A DNA stretch of 64,000 bases. Source: Pararhizobium sp. IMCC21322. Lineage in GTDB: Bacteria; Pseudomonadota; Alphaproteobacteria; Rhizobiales; GCA-2746425. Within the stretch, counting starts at the first letter, position 1; each line of letters begins with the position of its first letter. Positions 1 through 8,776 of this stretch are shown piece after piece. The DNA is taken from NCBI RefSeq assembly GCF_030758295.1, contig NZ_CP132335.1, positions 3,944,412-4,008,411 of the forward strand, read 5' to 3'. Under the pieces are notes generated by a model that searched no databases, was not told where the DNA came from, and saw only the letters and a list, made by a program, of their open reading frames with translations. The position numbers and the translations under genes were made by a program.

Positions 1-42
1 GAAGCGCTTGATGCGGCGAAATGACATGAGTCACAGGCCGCA

Positions 43-1281
43 ATGCCACTAGCCCTGCTCCCCCTTCTCATTGCTGCGGGCATTTTGCTCGCCGGCAACG
101 GCCTCCAAGGCACGCTCATTACCTTGCGTGGAACCTCGGAAGGCTTTTCAGCACTTGATATCGGGCTGATTGGCGCGAGCTATTCGACCGGTTTTCTGCT
201 GGCCTGCATCTATGCACCGCGTCTTCTTCAATCAGTCGGCCATATCCGAACTTTTGCGGCACTGGCAGCATTATCAGCGGTCTGCACCCTGTTAATGGTC
301 CTCGCAATTGACTCCATTCTTTGGGTCGCGCTGCGATTTGTCATGGGTTTTTGCTTTTCCGGGCTGTTCACAACGGTTGAAAGCTGGATCAATTCAAAAG
401 CAAAAAAACAAAACCGAGCCCGTGTCCTTTCGCTCTACAGGATGATTGATCTGCTTGCTGTCACCGGCAGCCAGTTTCTGATCCCGGCCTTCGGCGTCAT
501 GAGTTTCGCGATCTTCTCCGTGGCGGCCATGCTGTATTGCCTGTCCATCGTGCCAATTTCCCTGTCGGACAGATCAAGTCCTAAACCACCTGAGAATTTC
601 AAATTTGATCTAAAGGCCATTTGGGCGATTTCGCCATTGGCATGCTTCGGCTGTTTTACCATCGGCCTTACCAATTCTGCCTTCCGAAACATCGGGCCAC
701 TTTATGCACAGGATGTCGGGTTTGATGAAACGGGCATCGCTTTGTTCATGAGTGTTGGCATTGCTGGCGGCATTTTGCTGCAATATCCGTTGGGCTGGCT
801 GTCCGATAGGTTCAACCGCCGCATGTCTCTCATGATTGCGACCTGTGGCGCCATAGCAGCCAGTATTACCCTGTCCGCACTCGGCACCACATCGCAAACG
901 GGTAGCCTGATCGGCATTTTTGCCTTTGGAGCATTTGCCATGCCCCTTTATGCCTTGTCCGCAGCTCATGCCAATGATCAGGCTGAAGATGACCAATATG
1001 TGCTGGTGGCTGCCGGGTTGATGTTTTTCTTTTCGGCCGGCGCTATTGGTGGCCCGTTCTTTGCAGCCGTGTTTGCCGAACAATTCGGCTCACCGGCGAT
1101 ATTTGTCTACACAAGCCTCATGCATGGGATGCTGGTGGTGTTTACGATTGTTCGCTCGCTTGCAAGACCCGGCCTGTCACCAAAGCCCGACAGACGGTTC
1201 GTGGCACTGATCAGAACATCCCCGCAATTCCTGCGGCTGGCCAACAAAACCGCAAAACCGCCGAAAGAACCCAAAAGCTGA
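43..1281 (+). CDS. MFS transporter, 12 membrane segments
   Basis: A 412-residue inner-membrane carrier of the major facilitator superfamily. Hydrophobic segments run through the whole chain, and a typical cytoplasmic loop signature (GWLSDRFNRR, about residues 251-260) follows the sixth to seventh helix region. The ATG at 43 is preceded by an AGG six bases upstream and by an in-frame TGA at 22-24, so the gene is complete at its 5' end. The family resembles YcaD-type carriers, whose substrates are mostly unknown. It converges with the ABC ATPase gene on the other strand, one base separating the two stop codons, so the two are probably unrelated in function. Substrate unknown. Confidence 0.85.
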   Translation: MPLALLPLLIAAGILLAGNGLQGTLITLRGTSEGFSALDIGLIGASYSTGFLLACIYAPRLLQSVGHIRTFAALAALSAVCTLLMVLAIDSILWVALRFVMGFCFSGLFTTVESWINSKAKKQNRARVLSLYRMIDLLAVTGSQFLIPAFGVMSFAIFSVAAMLYCLSIVPISLSDRSSPKPPENFKFDLKAIWAISPLACFGCFTIGLTNSAFRNIGPLYAQDVGFDETGIALFMSVGIAGGILLQYPLGWLSDRFNRRMSLMIATCGAIAASITLSALGTTSQTGSLIGIFAFGAFAMPLYALSAAHANDQAEDDQYVLVAAGLMFFFSAGAIGGPFFAAVFAEQFGSPAIFVYTSLMHGMLVVFTIVRSLARPGLSPKPDRRFVALIRTSPQFLRLANKTAKPPKEPKS

Positions 1282-1282
1282 A

Positions 1283-3406
1283 TTACTCAGCTGGTTCCAA
1301 CTCGCCGGATTCCTTGTCGCTGCTCCCTTTGTTGCGAAAAACCGGGAGCATATTGTTCAGCGTTTCTTGGCTCAAATGGCACAGAATCTGGTGCCCGCGC
1401 AGCTGTTCTTCATCCTTGAATACCGTTCGGACCGGCGGAACTTCCGTATCGCATAATCCATCAATCTTGTACTGGCACCGGGTTGAGAAAGGACACCCTT
1501 TTGGCGGATTAAGCGATGATGGTAATTCGCCCTGCAGCACAATTTTTCGCTTCTCGATAGACGTATCGGCCACAGGAACTGCCGACAACAATGCTTCGGT
1601 GTAAGGATGATAGGGAGGCGAAAAGATTTCATCCGTGCTCCCCTGCTCCATTATCTGCCCCAGATACATGACAATAATGTGGTCTGCGAGATATCTGACA
1701 ACCGATAGATCATGACTGATAAACAACAGGGTTGTGCGATGATCACGTTGAATGTTCATCAACAACTCTGTCACTGCAGCCTGTACAGACACATCCAGGG
1801 CCGACACAGGTTCATCCGCAATTACCATAGATGGATTACCCGCAAACGCACGCGCGATGCCAACCCGTTGCTTTTGACCACCTGATAATTGCCTTGGTCG
1901 GCGTTTGGCAAAATCGCGGGGCAACTTGACAGTATCAAGGAGCTCCATGACCCGGGCTTCAACCTTCGCCGGATCCTTCTCAACGCCGAATTTTCTGATG
2001 ACACGTGATATCTGGCGGCCAATCGTATGGCTGGGATTCAGCGTATCAAAAGGGTTTTGAAACACCATCTGCAGCTTCGAAATTGTGTCGGCTGTCCGAT
2101 CCTGAACTGTCAAACTTCCAAGCTCCACATCCCCGAACTGGATGTTGCCGGACGTGGCATCTTCCAGCCCCATCAACACCTTTGCAAATGTCGATTTTCC
2201 ACAGCCGGATTCGCCAACAATGGCAACGGTTTCGGCTTCTCTTGCATGAAAACTGATACGTTCATTGGCCTTGACAGTACTTGCCTCACCTCCAAAGAGG
2301 AACAGACCTCCCCGTTCGACCCGGTAATGTTTCTGAAGTTCATGTATGTCCAGAACCACTTCGCCTGGCAAAACGGCATCACGCACAATGACGGTCGCTT
2401 GTTCAGCCTCCCAATCAATTTCACGAAACTTCACACATCGGGCAAAGTGATTTTTGCCTTCGTCCGTTTCTTCCAGCGCAACAAGCTCCTGGTCACAACG
2501 CCCTTCCTCAAAAAAATCACAACGCGGCCCAAAATAGCAACCAGTTGGTCTTTCATGCGGCAGCGGCAACTGCCCGCGAATAGGTACAAGAGGTTTGCTT
2601 TTCTTATCAGCACCCGGCAGCGGAATAGAGTTGAAAAGACCCCGCGTATAGGGGTGGCGCATTGCGTCAAACACATCACCGATATCACCAATTTCCACAG
2701 CCTGACCGGAATACATAACTGTGAGCCGCTCACAGGTCTCCAGAATGAGTCCCAAATTGTGTGAGATGAAGACAAGAGACGTGCCGAATTCAACCGCAAT
2801 ATCACGAATAAGTTCCACTATGCCGGCTTCCACAGTCACATCCAAAGCAGTTGTTGGTTCATCCAACAAAAGCAGTTTCGGATTTGACAAAAGCGCCATC
2901 GCAATCACAACACGTTGCTGCTGTCCGCCAGAAATCTGGTGCGGATAGGAGTTCATGATGCGCGATGGATCGGGCAATTTCACCTTTTCCAACATTTGCA
3001 AGGCTTTCACCTTTGCATCTTCGGCGCTCATCCCGTCATGAACCATCGGCACTTCTGCCAATTGGTCTGAAATCTTCATGGCCGGGTTCAGGGAGGCCAT
3101 CGGCTCCTGATACACCATCGCAATTTGCGACCCGCGAAGCTTTCGCAATTCTTCTTGGCTCATGGCAGTCATGTCACGACCATTGAAAAGAATTTTGCCG
3201 CTTTTGATGTAACCGTTAGTGCCGAGATATTGCATGATTGCAAGCGCAACCGTGGATTTACCGCAACCGGATTCACCGACGATGCCATGCGATTCATTCG
3301 GCATAAGTTTGAGATTGAAATCGATGACAGCCGGAATTTCACCAGCCCTCGTTTTATACGAAATGCACAAATCCCTGCATTCAAGAACCGGGGTAACGTT
3401 ATCCAT
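1283..3406 (-). CDS. Peptide/nickel-type ABC transporter, fused double ATPase
   Basis: A 707-residue protein with two complete ABC ATPase domains in tandem, equivalent to fused DppD and DppF. Domain 1 has Walker A GESGCGKST near residue 44, signature SGGQQQR and Walker B LLLLDEPTTALD. Domain 2 repeats GESGCGKST, SGGQKQR and ADEPVSALD. Each half ends in the oligopeptide-type cysteine motif (GCYFGPRC; GCPFSTRC). It powers import through the two permeases encoded just upstream on the same transcript. ATG at 3406 has GAGG nine bases upstream. It is the last gene of a four-gene minus-strand operon beginning with the binding protein at 7198. Confidence 0.95.
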   Translation of the reverse strand: MDNVTPVLECRDLCISYKTRAGEIPAVIDFNLKLMPNESHGIVGESGCGKSTVALAIMQYLGTNGYIKSGKILFNGRDMTAMSQEELRKLRGSQIAMVYQEPMASLNPAMKISDQLAEVPMVHDGMSAEDAKVKALQMLEKVKLPDPSRIMNSYPHQISGGQQQRVVIAMALLSNPKLLLLDEPTTALDVTVEAGIVELIRDIAVEFGTSLVFISHNLGLILETCERLTVMYSGQAVEIGDIGDVFDAMRHPYTRGLFNSIPLPGADKKSKPLVPIRGQLPLPHERPTGCYFGPRCDFFEEGRCDQELVALEETDEGKNHFARCVKFREIDWEAEQATVIVRDAVLPGEVVLDIHELQKHYRVERGGLFLFGGEASTVKANERISFHAREAETVAIVGESGCGKSTFAKVLMGLEDATSGNIQFGDVELGSLTVQDRTADTISKLQMVFQNPFDTLNPSHTIGRQISRVIRKFGVEKDPAKVEARVMELLDTVKLPRDFAKRRPRQLSGGQKQRVGIARAFAGNPSMVIADEPVSALDVSVQAAVTELLMNIQRDHRTTLLFISHDLSVVRYLADHIIVMYLGQIMEQGSTDEIFSPPYHPYTEALLSAVPVADTSIEKRKIVLQGELPSSLNPPKGCPFSTRCQYKIDGLCDTEVPPVRTVFKDEEQLRGHQILCHLSQETLNNMLPVFRNKGSSDKESGELEPAE

Positions 3407-3427
3407 TATTCAATCCTCACCCTGTTC

Positions 3428-4435
3428 CTAGTCTTTTAGGCTGATTTCACGGAGACCATCAGCCAGCAAGTTAAAGCCGAGGATCAATGAGGACACGGCA
3501 AGCGCCGGCACCAGCAGCATGTATGAGAATTTCCAGAGCATCGCGACCCGCGCCGACTCTCGGATCATGAGCCCCCAATCGGGATCAGGCGGCTGCAGGC
3601 CAAGGCCGAGAAAGGTCAGTGTTGTGATGGCAACCGTTGTATAGCCAAGCCTTAGGCAGGCATCCACAATCAATGGACCGCGTACATTGGGGAGCAGTTC
3701 AACCAGCATGATGTATAATGGATGCTCGCCCCGGGTTTGCGCCGCATACACGTAATCGCGGGTCTTGATGTCCAATGTCAGTCCTCGAACAATGCGCATG
3801 ATGGCAGGAGCTGATGCAAATGTGACTGCGATCACAATGTTGAAGCCGGATGGTCCCAGATAGTTCAAAACAACAATGAACAACACCATGACCGGAAAAG
3901 ACAAAAATACGTTGCCAATGAACGAGATCGCTTCATCCCACCACCCTGAAAGATAGCCGGCGATCAAACCAAACACGGTGCCGATCACATACGCAACAGC
4001 CGTGGCTGACACACCCCAGATAAGAACTCTCTGGCACCCCCAAATCATGCGGGAGAGAAGGTCTCGTCCTTTAAAATCACTACCCAGAATAAAGAAGGTA
4101 TCTTTCTTCTCGGTCCAGGGAGTTGCGAAAGGTGCAATGGGCTTGTTGGGATCTATCAAAGGCAGATAGGGCGCAGAAACCGCCATGATCAGCCAGAAAA
4201 ATACAAGCGTAAGCCCAACAAGCGCAACCGTGGATTCACGGAAGGCCCACAGGCAAATGACATAAAGCGCAATGGTGGCCGGGATGGCAGGCAGCAGAAC
4301 CACATCACCGAAACCAAACATCACGTAAAGCGTTAATGGAACCCACATGATCGCAAACAGAGCCAGCATGAGTTTTGGTTTCGCCAACCGCTCAAAAACA
4401 GAGCGTTGCGGCATTTGAAGATCTGCAACAGCCAT
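3428..4435 (-). CDS. Peptide-type ABC transporter permease (DppC-like)
   Basis: A 335-residue inner-membrane permease with the binding-protein-dependent transport fold of the DppC/OppC group. The N-terminus carries early membrane segments and a long periplasmic loop, followed by the conserved core with the cytoplasmic 'EAA' region (DYVYAAQTRGEHPLYIMLVE). I start it at the ATG at 4435, because the open frame to its right overlaps the neighbouring permease; this leaves a ten-base gap to that gene's stop. It should pair with the DppB-like permease to form the channel. The open frame can be extended to 4633, but that part reads as a shadow of the other gene. Confidence 0.92.
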   Translation of the reverse strand: MAVADLQMPQRSVFERLAKPKLMLALFAIMWVPLTLYVMFGFGDVVLLPAIPATIALYVICLWAFRESTVALVGLTLVFFWLIMAVSAPYLPLIDPNKPIAPFATPWTEKKDTFFILGSDFKGRDLLSRMIWGCQRVLIWGVSATAVAYVIGTVFGLIAGYLSGWWDEAISFIGNVFLSFPVMVLFIVVLNYLGPSGFNIVIAVTFASAPAIMRIVRGLTLDIKTRDYVYAAQTRGEHPLYIMLVELLPNVRGPLIVDACLRLGYTTVAITTLTFLGLGLQPPDPDWGLMIRESARVAMLWKFSYMLLVPALAVSSLILGFNLLADGLREISLKD

Positions 4436-4445
4436 GATTTTGTTC

Positions 4446-5396
4446 CTAACTGAACCGAATGCGAGGATTGAGGAACATGTAGCCGATGTCCGAGATAATC
4501 TGGGACAGGACGGCGACCATAACAGCAACCAGGGTGCAGGCCTGAACAACTTCAACATCGGGAAAGAGAGCTGCTTCAAGCAACATTTTGCCGAAACCGT
4601 CATATTCAAAGAAAACCTCCACAACAACCACACCGGATAGCAGCCAGTTAAGCTGCAGCACGATGATGGTGAATGGCGCGATCAGTGCGTTGCGCAGCGC
4701 ATGTTTCATGATCACCCGCCGGTACGGCAGGCCCTTCAAAATGGCTGTCCTGATATATTGCGAGGTCATGACTTCTGCCATCGATGCCCGCGTCATCCGC
4801 GCGACATAGCCAAAATCATAAATCACAAGTGTGAGCACAGGCAGCACAAGGGCTTTCCAATCAAAGCCCGAGATCATGGCAGATTTAGCCGGAACCAACC
4901 CCAGGCCGAGTGCCAGAAAAACCGTCAGCAAAATGGCGGTGGCGATTTCCGGAATGCTTGTGAAAAATACCGAGATGAAAGAAACCGTGCGATCCTGCAC
5001 AGATCCCTCTTTCATCCCAGCTAACACACCCAGAACAAGTGACAACGGGATCATCAGCGCAAACACCCAGAACGCAAGAATTCCGGTCTTTTTCAATTTG
5101 TCCCACAACAGGGGACCAACCTCCCGGTTTTTCTCTTGGGAAAACCCGAAATCACCTTTTATGACTGCACCAATCCAGTTGGAATAACGTTCATAGAAGG
5201 GAACATTGAGTCCCTTTTTTTCGAGCCAGGTTTCATAACTGGCATCGGTCAACGCACTCACGGCAAAGCCACCAAGCTCTTGAACGGCAAGACGCTTTTT
5301 GAATTCGGGTGTGTCAAATATCACAAACAGGATGAATGAAGCGGTCAGCATGATGAGGATCATCTGCAGGATACGTTTCAATAATAATTTGGTCAT
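4446..5396 (-). CDS. Peptide-type ABC transporter permease (DppB-like)
   Basis: About 316 residues, six predicted membrane segments, with the DppB/OppB layout: an N-terminal helix (KLLLKRILQMILIML), a periplasmic domain in which the FxxRYSNWIGA-type segment precedes the core, and an EAA-type loop (TAILKGLPYRRVIMKHALRN). Partner of the DppC-like permease downstream. I choose ATG 5396; a TTG at 5417 would add seven residues and cannot be excluded because neither start has an outstanding ribosome binding site. A strong hairpin at 5491-5520 separates it from the binding-protein gene, so its expression probably depends on read-through. Confidence 0.9.
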   Translation of the reverse strand: MTKLLLKRILQMILIMLTASFILFVIFDTPEFKKRLAVQELGGFAVSALTDASYETWLEKKGLNVPFYERYSNWIGAVIKGDFGFSQEKNREVGPLLWDKLKKTGILAFWVFALMIPLSLVLGVLAGMKEGSVQDRTVSFISVFFTSIPEIATAILLTVFLALGLGLVPAKSAMISGFDWKALVLPVLTLVIYDFGYVARMTRASMAEVMTSQYIRTAILKGLPYRRVIMKHALRNALIAPFTIIVLQLNWLLSGVVVVEVFFEYDGFGKMLLEAALFPDVEVVQACTLVAVMVAVLSQIISDIGYMFLNPRIRFS

Positions 5397-5490
5397 TTTG
5401 CCTGGAAATTGCTCCAATGGCTCACGTTAAACTGGCCACGGCAGGACCATCGATTGATGCCAGGCGCTGACGACCAGCGCTGATGAAAAG

Positions 5491-5520
5491 AGAGGCCGTG
5501 CAGGTTTCTGCACGGCCTCT
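5491..5520 (-). terminator. Hairpin between binding protein and permease genes
   Basis: A perfect 13-bp inverted repeat (agaggccgtgcag / ctgcacggcctct) with a four-base loop, followed on the minus strand by CTTTTC. It lies just past the stop codon of the binding-protein gene and before the first permease gene. This is a common arrangement in ABC operons, where it protects the 3' end of the abundant binding-protein message and reduces downstream expression. Confidence 0.75.
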
Positions 5521-5533
5521 GGGCATCCAGCAA

Positions 5534-7198
5534 CTAAGCTTTCCAAACCTTGTTGAACAAATGAAACTTCGTCGGATGCATGGCAACGCCATTTACGCTG
5601 TCATTTACAATGGAGTAGAGCGGCCGGTAAAGTGGAATACAAACGATCGCGGCATCCTGCATAATCTTCTCCACCTTTTCCATTTTGGCGCGGCGCTCCT
5701 CCACATCAAGAGTAGCTTCTGCATCATCCAGAGCTGCATCAAATTCAGCGCTTGCAAAATGGGTTTCGTTCCAGGGAACGCCGGATCTGTATCCCAATGA
5801 CAAGACCATAGTTCCCAGTGGACGATGGGTCCAGGAAGTGGCCCCAAAGGGAGTCTTGTCCCAGATTTCCCAGTATTTGGACGCAGGCATTACATTGATA
5901 TTGAGCTTAATTCCGGCATCTTTAACCTGATCCCTGACAGCTTCCACAACCGTCTGATGCCAGGGGCCATCGGTATTCCCGATATCAATGGTCAATTCAA
6001 TCCCGTCAGCGTAACCGGCCTCTGTCAAAAGCGCCTTTGCACCTTCGACATCCCGTGCCGGAACCGGAAGATCAAAATGCTCGGGATGGATAGGCGCAAC
6101 ATGATAATTGGCTCCAATATCGCCTCCTTCAGAATATACCAGTGGCTTCACGGCCGCATTATCAATCGCCATCAAAAAAGCGCGACGCACACGAATATCA
6201 TCAAAAGGAGCCTGATCAACCTGCATGCGCAAGGTCAGCGTTTGCGACGTACGCGCGGTCAAGATTGTGCCTTCGATTGCCTTCGCAAACTCCAGTTGCT
6301 CGACACCAAACTCAATGATCGTGTCCACGTCGCCGCCAGAAAATGCGATCAGCGAGTTCTCAGCTGAGAAGTTGTAATAGTGAATCTCGTCAAGATAGAC
6401 CTTACCTCCCCAATAGTCATGATCGGCTTTCTTTTTGAGGATGCACTTTTCCCCGACCACCAATTCAACCAGTTCATAAGCACCCGTTCCAATAGGATTG
6501 TCGGAAAAAGGAGCTTTGAAACTTGGATGCACAATCGAGGTTGGATAGTTGGAAAGATCTTCCGGCACTGACAGAACAGGCTTTTGAAGATTAAACCGGA
6601 TTGTATGGGAATCCAGTATCTCAACGGATCCCTCCACCATCGCTTTCTTCTCACCGACGTCTTCCAGCATTGCGGAAATGGAAGACAGGCCAATATTTGC
6701 AGAACCAAGATCCGGGTCCATCCAGCGTTCAATGTTAAACTTCACATGCTCCGCAGTAAGCTCATCTCCATTGTGCCATTTCACACCCTTGCGAATTGTG
6801 AAGGTCCAGGTTTTCAGATCATCTGAAGCTTGCCAGCCATCCGCTAACATAGGTCGGGTAATATTGTCGGTGCCGGTCAGGGTAAGAAACTCCAGGGTAT
6901 GTCTTGTCTGGTTTGACATCTCCGACCAAGAGTAGGTCGCTGGATCATCCATTTTCTGGACTTCCATACCGACCTTTAATATGCCGCCTGTTTTCGCATT
7001 TGGGTCGTCAGCAGCAAATGGCATATTGCCATGCCCAGCGGCCTCTGCAGGCTGGACAAGCCCTGACATTGCATAGGCACTGCCAGCTGAAACGCCCAAC
7101 AACGTGGCCACGCGCAGAAATGCGCGCCGGTCCATACGACCGTCATCCATCATCTTCTGCGCTTCTCTAACTTTTGGATGCAATTGATTACTGCTCAT
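5534..7198 (-). CDS. Tat-exported peptide-type ABC substrate-binding protein (family 5)
   Basis: A 554-residue periplasmic solute-binding protein of family 5 (DppA/OppA type). Near residue 23 the sequence MDRRAFLRVATLLGVSAGS gives a twin-arginine signal followed by a hydrophobic stretch and a likely cleavage site near PAEA. The mature part shows typical family 5 segments such as GWQASDDLKTWTFTIRKGVKWHNG and PIGTGAYELVE. ATG 7198 has AGAGGA spaced seven bases upstream. First gene of the importer operon. The substrate could be a peptide, an opine-like compound or another oligomer; the sequence alone does not decide. The adjacent LacI-type gene is a candidate regulator. Confidence 0.93.
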   Translation of the reverse strand: MSSNQLHPKVREAQKMMDDGRMDRRAFLRVATLLGVSAGSAYAMSGLVQPAEAAGHGNMPFAADDPNAKTGGILKVGMEVQKMDDPATYSWSEMSNQTRHTLEFLTLTGTDNITRPMLADGWQASDDLKTWTFTIRKGVKWHNGDELTAEHVKFNIERWMDPDLGSANIGLSSISAMLEDVGEKKAMVEGSVEILDSHTIRFNLQKPVLSVPEDLSNYPTSIVHPSFKAPFSDNPIGTGAYELVELVVGEKCILKKKADHDYWGGKVYLDEIHYYNFSAENSLIAFSGGDVDTIIEFGVEQLEFAKAIEGTILTARTSQTLTLRMQVDQAPFDDIRVRRAFLMAIDNAAVKPLVYSEGGDIGANYHVAPIHPEHFDLPVPARDVEGAKALLTEAGYADGIELTIDIGNTDGPWHQTVVEAVRDQVKDAGIKLNINVMPASKYWEIWDKTPFGATSWTHRPLGTMVLSLGYRSGVPWNETHFASAEFDAALDDAEATLDVEERRAKMEKVEKIMQDAAIVCIPLYRPLYSIVNDSVNGVAMHPTKFHLFNKVWKA

Positions 7199-7647
7199 GG
7201 ATTTCCTCTGGACTTCGTAAGAACATAAAAAAAAGCGAGGCCGCCTGTTTACGGACCCGCACTAAAATTTCTGAACCAGGATTTCAATCGAAACCTGTCA
7301 TGACAGACTTCATTTCCCGATACCGGGTAACAAGCCTCATGGCTGTACAGTTCATAACAAACTCTTCTAGTGGCCCATTCGCCCCTTAGTACTATAAGTG
7401 CAACCTTGTGCAGCAAAGTCAACCGTCCAGTGTAGCCACAGGGTCGCACGAACCAAAGCGCCACATATCAATTTTTCATGCTTTTATTCAGAAGGTTAGA
7501 CGTCAAATGTGAATCTCTCTATGAGGATCCAATCTATTCAAATCGCGACATAATGGGTCAATCGATGTCGTTTTTGCATAAAGCGTGTGCAATTGGGCGA
7601 GTGACTGTCCAGTCGGAATGAAATCTGCAAGACAGCCTCGCGCCGCG
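7199..7647. promoter_or_regulatory. Intergenic region upstream of the ABC operon, with palindrome
   Basis: No gene is supported in this 449-base gap. It must contain the promoter of the minus-strand ABC operon. It holds a perfect 12-bp palindrome, ctgtcatgacag, at 7295-7306, and a weaker one, cccgataccggg, at 7317-7328. The first could be an operator for the LacI-type protein encoded next door, but LacI-family sites usually have a central CG, which this one lacks, so the assignment is only a suggestion. Confidence 0.35.
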
Positions 7648-8676
7648 TCACGCCAAATCAGGAATGTTTGCAGGCGTCACGATCTGCACAGTAGAAAAGC
7701 GTCCCGCTTCGGTTTTAAATTTTGGCTTATGGAAGGTGATGAATCCGGCAAACGCCTGTCTCATATCTTTGTTAAGATCATGCACAATGACAGCGCTGAT
7801 GCGTCCCTCAGATAGTAGCATACGGTTTTCTTCATCAAGATCATGCCCGATTACAACAGGTTCTGGCACATCAAGTTCATTAAACGCCTCGAGAATTGCT
7901 CTATTGCCACCTCCCGCTGAATAAAGACCGATAATCTGATCGCCTCGCTCCAAAAGCTCTGTCACCTGTTTTTTTGTAGCATTCGATTGACCGTATCCAC
8001 CGCTTATTTCTACAAAATCCAAATCCGGCCGCACAAGCAATATGGATTGCCTGAAACTGGCGATACGATCAGCTTCGCCACTAAAATCGCTGTGACTTAT
8101 GGTCAGGAGAATAGTGCCGCCATGAGCGGTCACGAAACGCGACATCAAGTATGAGGCAGTCTCTCCTGCGCTGATGTTATCCATTCCTGCATACGCTATG
8201 CGAGTACTGTCAGGAATGTCTGTCACCAATGTTGCTGTGGGAATATGCTGGTGCCGCAGCGCCCCGATGGCTTCACAAATTTCTGGCAGATTCTTGGCTT
8301 TGAGAAGCACACCCTTACTGCCGTTAAGGCCGATCCGTCTTAGCCGCGCAACCAACTCCGGTGTTGTCCACGTCTCCCGAAAGTGAAACCGCGGACGAAC
8401 CAATGCTGGCAGAAAACTGGCAATCTCCGCCTCTACCGCATTACGTACGATCTCGGCAAATCGATCGGGTGCCTCAACCACAACATCGATCAGAAACCGC
8501 TCACCGGACAAATTCAGGCTATCCTGGAGTCGTTCCAATTCTTCAACCGCGCGCAGAACGCGCAGACGCGTCTGATGCTTCACTTGCGAACGATTGTTTA
8601 ACACCCGGTCGACCGTTGCAGTGCTAACGCCTGCCTGAACCGCTACTTCCTTCACAAGAAACCTATGTGATCCCAA
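7648..8676 (-). CDS. LacI-family transcriptional regulator
   Basis: A 342-residue repressor-type protein. The N-terminus has the LacI helix-turn-helix (EVAVQAGVSTATVDRVLNN) and hinge, followed by a periplasmic-binding-protein-like sensor domain (for example TLVTDIPDSTRIAYAGMDN near residue 165, and GLYSAGGGNRAILEAF). No ATG lies at the expected position. A TTG at 8676 preceded by GAGG six bases upstream is the best start; a GTG eight codons further in is an alternative. It is divergent from the dioxygenase gene and sits upstream of the ABC operon, so it may control one or both in response to a small sugar-like or related ligand. Confidence 0.9.
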   Translation of the reverse strand: MGSHRFLVKEVAVQAGVSTATVDRVLNNRSQVKHQTRLRVLRAVEELERLQDSLNLSGERFLIDVVVEAPDRFAEIVRNAVEAEIASFLPALVRPRFHFRETWTTPELVARLRRIGLNGSKGVLLKAKNLPEICEAIGALRHQHIPTATLVTDIPDSTRIAYAGMDNISAGETASYLMSRFVTAHGGTILLTISHSDFSGEADRIASFRQSILLVRPDLDFVEISGGYGQSNATKKQVTELLERGDQIIGLYSAGGGNRAILEAFNELDVPEPVVIGHDLDEENRMLLSEGRISAVIVHDLNKDMRQAFAGFITFHKPKFKTEAGRFSTVQIVTPANIPDLA

Positions 8677-8694
8677 ATCAAACCTCGATTCAAA

Positions 8695-8716
8695 TTGATG
8701 GTTTTTTGATGGTTTT
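8695..8716. repeat. Tandem 11-bp direct repeat in divergent promoter region
   Basis: The sequence ttgatggtttt occurs twice without a gap between the LacI-type gene and the dioxygenase gene. An 11-base period places both copies on nearly the same face of the helix, which suits a regulator site, but no binding protein can be named. Confidence 0.4.
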
Positions 8717-8776
8717 CAGGAGTGGGTGCATGAAACACAATCTGTATTCTGTAAAGAGAGTTTGGAGGAGACCAGC

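Noticed and set aside
2027-2764. 245-codon plus-strand frame inside the ABC ATPase gene
   Set aside because: Opposite a strongly conserved double ATPase; composition follows the third-position pattern of the real gene, with no sensible protein.
4436-4633. N-terminal extension of the DppC-like permease
   Set aside because: These codons overlap the end of the DppB-like gene in another frame and have no similarity to permeases; the ATG at 4435 gives the normal length.
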